Below are positions 60,293 through 64,000 of a stretch of 64,000 nt of DNA, piece by piece (the first letter of the stretch is position 1; each line of letters opens with the position of its first letter). The stretch spans positions 63,582,655-63,646,654 of the forward strand of contig NC_034409.1 in the NCBI RefSeq assembly GCF_002078875.1, in the 5' to 3' direction. The notes below the pieces were generated by a model. The model saw only the letters and a program-made list of their open reading frames with translations. It was not told the DNA's origin and searched no databases. The translations under genes were made by a program, and so were the position numbers. The DNA is from Numida meleagris (Eukaryota > Chordata > Aves > Galliformes > Numididae).

Positions 60293-62271
60293 TACAGAAG
60301 CAGCTTTGTAGCAAGTCTGATTCCTCACCGATGGCTTATTAATGCTCCCACTCATTTTGCAGAGGTGGAAGCAGCTGCACAAAGCTTCCATGAACCAAGA
60401 TGGGTTAAAAGCATGAAACAGGTACTGGGGGGAACAGCACTGCAGAAAGAATGAATTATTAAATCAGCAAACTTTTGTATAAGGTGGAGGTGCCATGTTG
60501 TGGGGAGTTAGATTGAGTGGCTTCTTTAAGTCTCAGAGTAGAGAAAGGGTGCATACTTTCATGGTTCCTGGGGTAGGTCAAAGCATATGAATAACAGATA
60601 GGGTACCTGATCAGGAGAGAAAGAGACCATCCCATCTCCTTCCAAGCAGCCACTGAAAACCTGAAGTCCACAGCTGTTTCTTGTCGCCACACATGCTTTT
60701 GGAAACCCTTCTGTGGCACAGAGGCTGTGAGTGTGGATGTTGTGTTCTCTGCTTTACTGAGGCGTGAAATGCCGCAGCCTAGAAGGCAAAGCAACCAGGC
60801 CTGCTATGGGAGCTCTGAAATTAGTTTGCAAATGTGTCAGTTCATGCATTTTTTAACAGGTGTCAGAAAGGGTGGCTTCCATTTCCACAGACATTTAATT
60901 GGAGTTCCAGTTTGTCTTTTTTTAATTGCAAAAAAATGCAGTGAGAAGGAAAACTAGGAGTGGGAGATTAAATAGGACAGTCTGTCTGTAGTAAAATGGA
61001 GTTTCCTTAATTAAATCTGCTTGGAAGTTGCTAAAATTCTGTCATTCTCTTTGTTTCACCATTTAGTTTCTGGAAAGAGAACAAATCATGTAAGCTCACA
61101 TAAAAATAATTTATAATTTATTAATTCTTCCATTTGTACATGTCTAACAGGCTAATATTATAGTAGAAATTGCGGCAAAGAAGGATTGAATCGTGAAGGC
61201 TTTAAGTTTGCTGAGAACTTTTGCAAAGTAAATTCAGGATTTCTCTAAATACTCAGTAATGCATACGTTGTATCCAAATCCCAGTGCGGACTTGTGAAAT
61301 GCATCCTCTGTTTAATAGCAGGAAGCAAGACTAAAAACTGATGAATGTGAACATAATCCCTGGCTATTATAGTGATGTATTTCCCACTCTTTCCAAGGGT
61401 GATCCACAGATCTGTGACTCACCAATTACAAAGTACACGTGGAATTCTAGAGAGACAAATTGTGATGGTACCCAAATAAATATAGCTGCAACACATAGAG
61501 TTGATGCTACTAGTTTGCATTTGTTCTAATGCCTAATTTATGATCAGCGAAGTCCTGTTACTTACCTGTTATGAATTCCCACCCACGTGGCTGCTCTACA
61601 CAACAGCTCAATTTCTTTTCATTAAAAGTTTGACATCAGCTATAGCAGAGGAATTGTTAACGACGCATTATTTATATTATGAAAGTACTCGTCTCTCAGG
61701 ACCCTGTGGAAATGCACACTGAAAACTGTTCTTTTCTCAGGAATGTAAATAGAAAAGATAGGCACAGAGAACACAAAGAAGCATAGCTCCTGGCAGATAT
61801 CAATGAGATAGTTTTATACCTTTGCTTTAAGTGGAGTTGTTTTAGCACTTAGCTTATATTGCTTGTATTTTCTTTTCTCAGTAGCTAGCAGAGGATGTTT
61901 TTTAGACAGAATATAAATACATCAGTTGAAGTCTGCCTAGGATTAGCTCCAGGCACCTGGCTGGCTGTGGAGTTGCAGCTTCCCAGCCATCAGCAGGCTG
62001 GCTGCTCCATGGAGACCCTGTACTCCAGGCATTCCGGCTCCTCATGGAACAGTTCTTCAACTGCATAGCCTGGTGCTGTGATTTGGGTCAAAATCCAAAT
62101 TATACCCACATGGGACTAGATCTTTGGGTTCCCCACTTAAAAGGTGCCGTTTTCCAAACTCTGAGGCTTGCTAATGAATGAAGGAACAGTTCTCATTATT
62201 TAGGGCTGAACTCTGGTATCTATTGTCATGTCTTTCACTCTCAGCTTGACTTTTGTGAGACTGTCACCAAA
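60293..62271. other. Gene-free sequence (presumed intron)
   Basis: AT-rich unique DNA. A 111-codon minus frame at 60459-60794 has no recognisable domain. No other feature is supported. Confidence 0.5.
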
Positions 62272-62430
62272 GTCATAGGATCATAGAATGATAGAATGGT
62301 TTGGGTTTGAAGGGACACTAAAGATCATCCAATTCCAACGCTCTGCTGTGAGCAGCGTTGCCACCCATTAGATCAGGTTGCCAAGGCCTCATCCAACCCA
62401 GCCTCGAGCATCTCCAGGGATGGGACATCC
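62272..62430 (-). mobile_element. CR1 LINE 3' fragment (minus)
   Basis: Starts with 'aggatcatagaatgataga' 'atggtttgggtttgaaggg', then 'aaagatcatccaattccaac', 'tgctgtgagcagcgttgcc' and 'catctccagggatggg'. It is the reversed CR1 3' end of the same subfamily as the copy at 55251, breaking off after about 160 bases. Confidence 0.93.
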
Positions 62431-64000
62431 AGTCAGGTTTTTGGGTTTTGTCCCTGGGGAGACAGTCTCTCCTGGTTCAATCTTTTACCTGTTTACTCTT
62501 CCCTAGAAGGGAACCTGTGAATGAGTATGAAATTTCCGTAGCCTTCAGCCAACAAGCAGCATGTAATGAGTTGGGTTAATGACATTGCTTTCTGGGAAGC
62601 AAATTGGGGACTTAAGCTGCTGCGTTTGGTAATTAGGGATTTCAGCTGTTCTATGTGGAATGAAGTTGAGCTGACAAAAAGGTAATTACACTGCAGCACA
62701 TTAAAAAGCAGGTACTGGGCATATAATTGCTGGAGATTTTGCATGCGTGCATGCGTGTGTGTGTTTTCTTAACTTTGTCATCAGCCCCTAACAACAGAAC
62801 TGAGGACTGCTGGTGCAGGGTTCTTGCCAAGGAAAGCAAATTAGGAGGGTTATTACAAACCAATGTTTTCCTATGTTTGGGGCCAAACTTAACATAATGC
62901 TCATTTACTCCTGAAAGTGTGAGAAGGAGTGAGGAACACAATGAGAAATGGAGAATTGAATTGCTGTAGTGTGCTTGTGCCTGTTCAGTTATGTTCTACT
63001 ACTGCTTGAACCACTGCTAATAATACAGCAAAATGGCACTGTGTGAACATGTCTCATCAAGCTTTTAATGTTTATTTGCATGTGAGGTTGCCTGCTGTAC
63101 AGCCTCCATCTCTGTGGAGCCAGGGTGGAGTGACAGTAGCTGTTGCTTTGAGATGCAGAAGCAAAACTGGGTGTCCCTTGTCTTGTAGCTGTGCCTCCTC
63201 TCCATGCCATCCCTCTGCTGCAGCCTCATCCCAGCAGCCTTCCAGAGACATATTCTGTTAGTCACTAGCAGCTCTCTTGTTTCACTTGGCATTTGTTCCA
63301 TCTGAAGCTTGCACTCGACACTCTATCATTATTTGGTATATGCTGTGTGATTTCTTCGTCTCATCCCAGTTTCTGCATAACAGCAACCCCCCTCCCCTGC
63401 CTTTCTCACAGTCAGCCTTACTCCCACTGCCCAGGGGGATGATTCTCTTTTCCCTCCTCCTTCTTTCCATCGTCATTTCTTCAAAGGCTTAGAAACATGA
63501 CAGGAGCTCTTTCCACCTCCAAGATCATTTATACATGGAGTGTTCTTGCACATGTGAAGCTTCCGGTGCAGCTGAGTGGAGAGACTATCTCGGTCATCAA
63601 CTGCGATCACCAATCTGAACCCACTTCTTGAAGTTTTTGATCTATACATTTGTAAATTCAGTAAGTTGAACACTGTTAAAGGAGACCAGCTGGTAGCAAA
63701 GTGATGCTTCAGGGAGTTATTCCAGTGTCACCAGCAGGGCATCGGGCACCGAGGCTTTCCCATCCAGGAGAACACATGCTTCATCTCTGAGCTGAAAGCA
63801 GAGGGTGGAGAAACTTCCACTTTGGTTCCTCAGGCATACAGAGATGATCACTGAGTGTCTGCATCAAAATAGAGGGGAACATGATCATAATGATAAGTTG
63901 AGGGCATTAGACCCTGGAGATGACAGTTTGTACTATTCATCCTCTTTTATCATACAGACATGTTTTTAGGTGTGAAGGTGAAACAGAAGGTTAGAATTCA
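62431..64000. other. Gene-free sequence to the window edge
   Basis: Unique DNA with a small (GCATGCGT)n/(GT)n patch at 62741-62764. Both strands hold frames under 100 codons that overlap one another. No recognisable protein or RNA gene. Confidence 0.5.
62741..62764 (+). repeat. GCATGCGT/GT alternating purine-pyrimidine repeat
   Basis: Two copies of gcatgcgt run into (GT)4-5. The whole 24 bases alternate purine and pyrimidine, the pattern that favours Z-DNA. Confidence 0.9.

Larger units (their letters stand above)
21798..64000 (+). other. Presumed first intron (at least 42 kb)
   Basis: Following the donor at 21798 I see no exon with matching phase, good splice sites and a protein-like frame. 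The region is AT-rich, with CR1 copies on both strands, which fits intron or intergenic DNA. Long first intron is an inference from the donor and the absence of coding sequence. The alternative is a short gene ending at an unrecognised exon, followed by intergenic DNA. Confidence 0.4.

Noticed and set aside
1..64000. Multi-gene operon, CRISPR array, tRNA or rRNA genes
   Set aside because: No repeat-spacer arrays, no cloverleaf candidate found by eye and no clustered coding frames. The sequence is vertebrate nuclear in character.

Overview
The window looks like bird nuclear DNA, most likely a galliform such as chicken. The main evidence is a set of 5'-truncated CR1 LINEs ending in the avian 8-bp 3' repeat (ATTCTRTG-type), plus a mariner of the Galluhop/Mariner1_GG kind. 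The background is AT-rich with one sharp CpG island. There is no bacterial-style gene packing, and nearly all open frames are short and have no family signature.

Layout: bases 1 to about 21,050 appear intergenic (or belong to unseen introns). They carry five CR1 pieces: the 3' ends at 636-1124, 3902-3994, 5450-5662 and 10050-10143, and a long copy at 7118-8302. A sixth, 20207-20408, lies just before the island. The long copy sits inside a mariner whose two halves lie at 7075-7117 and 8303-8813, so this is a nested insertion.

From about 21,050 to 22,180 there is a strong CpG island. It holds a GC box, a TATA-like element, a (TCC)n polypyrimidine tract and what I read as the first coding exon of a plus-strand gene. 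That exon (21717-21797) encodes a short Arg-rich N-terminus followed by a hydrophobic signal/anchor stretch. It ends in phase 0 at a strong splice donor. I cannot name the gene. No confident second exon is seen in the remaining 42 kb, so this would be a long first intron, as is common in large vertebrate membrane or secreted-protein genes.

From 22,180 to 64,000 the sequence reads as intron: AT-rich and non-coding. It contains further CR1 copies on both strands, including one at 55251-56230 that keeps an uninterrupted C-terminal reverse-transcriptase frame with the FADD motif. It also has a possible solo LTR near 32.2-32.65 kb, a possible CCAAT/TATA promoter at 43.6 kb and several long homopolymers. 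One of these (T26 at 57828) has an AATAAA signal correctly placed on the minus strand, as a retroposed cDNA would.

No tRNA, rRNA, CRISPR array or multi-gene system was found. The most informative items are the unnamed first exon with its promoter, the CR1-in-mariner nest, and the contrast between a CR1 that lost its catalytic motif and one that kept it.
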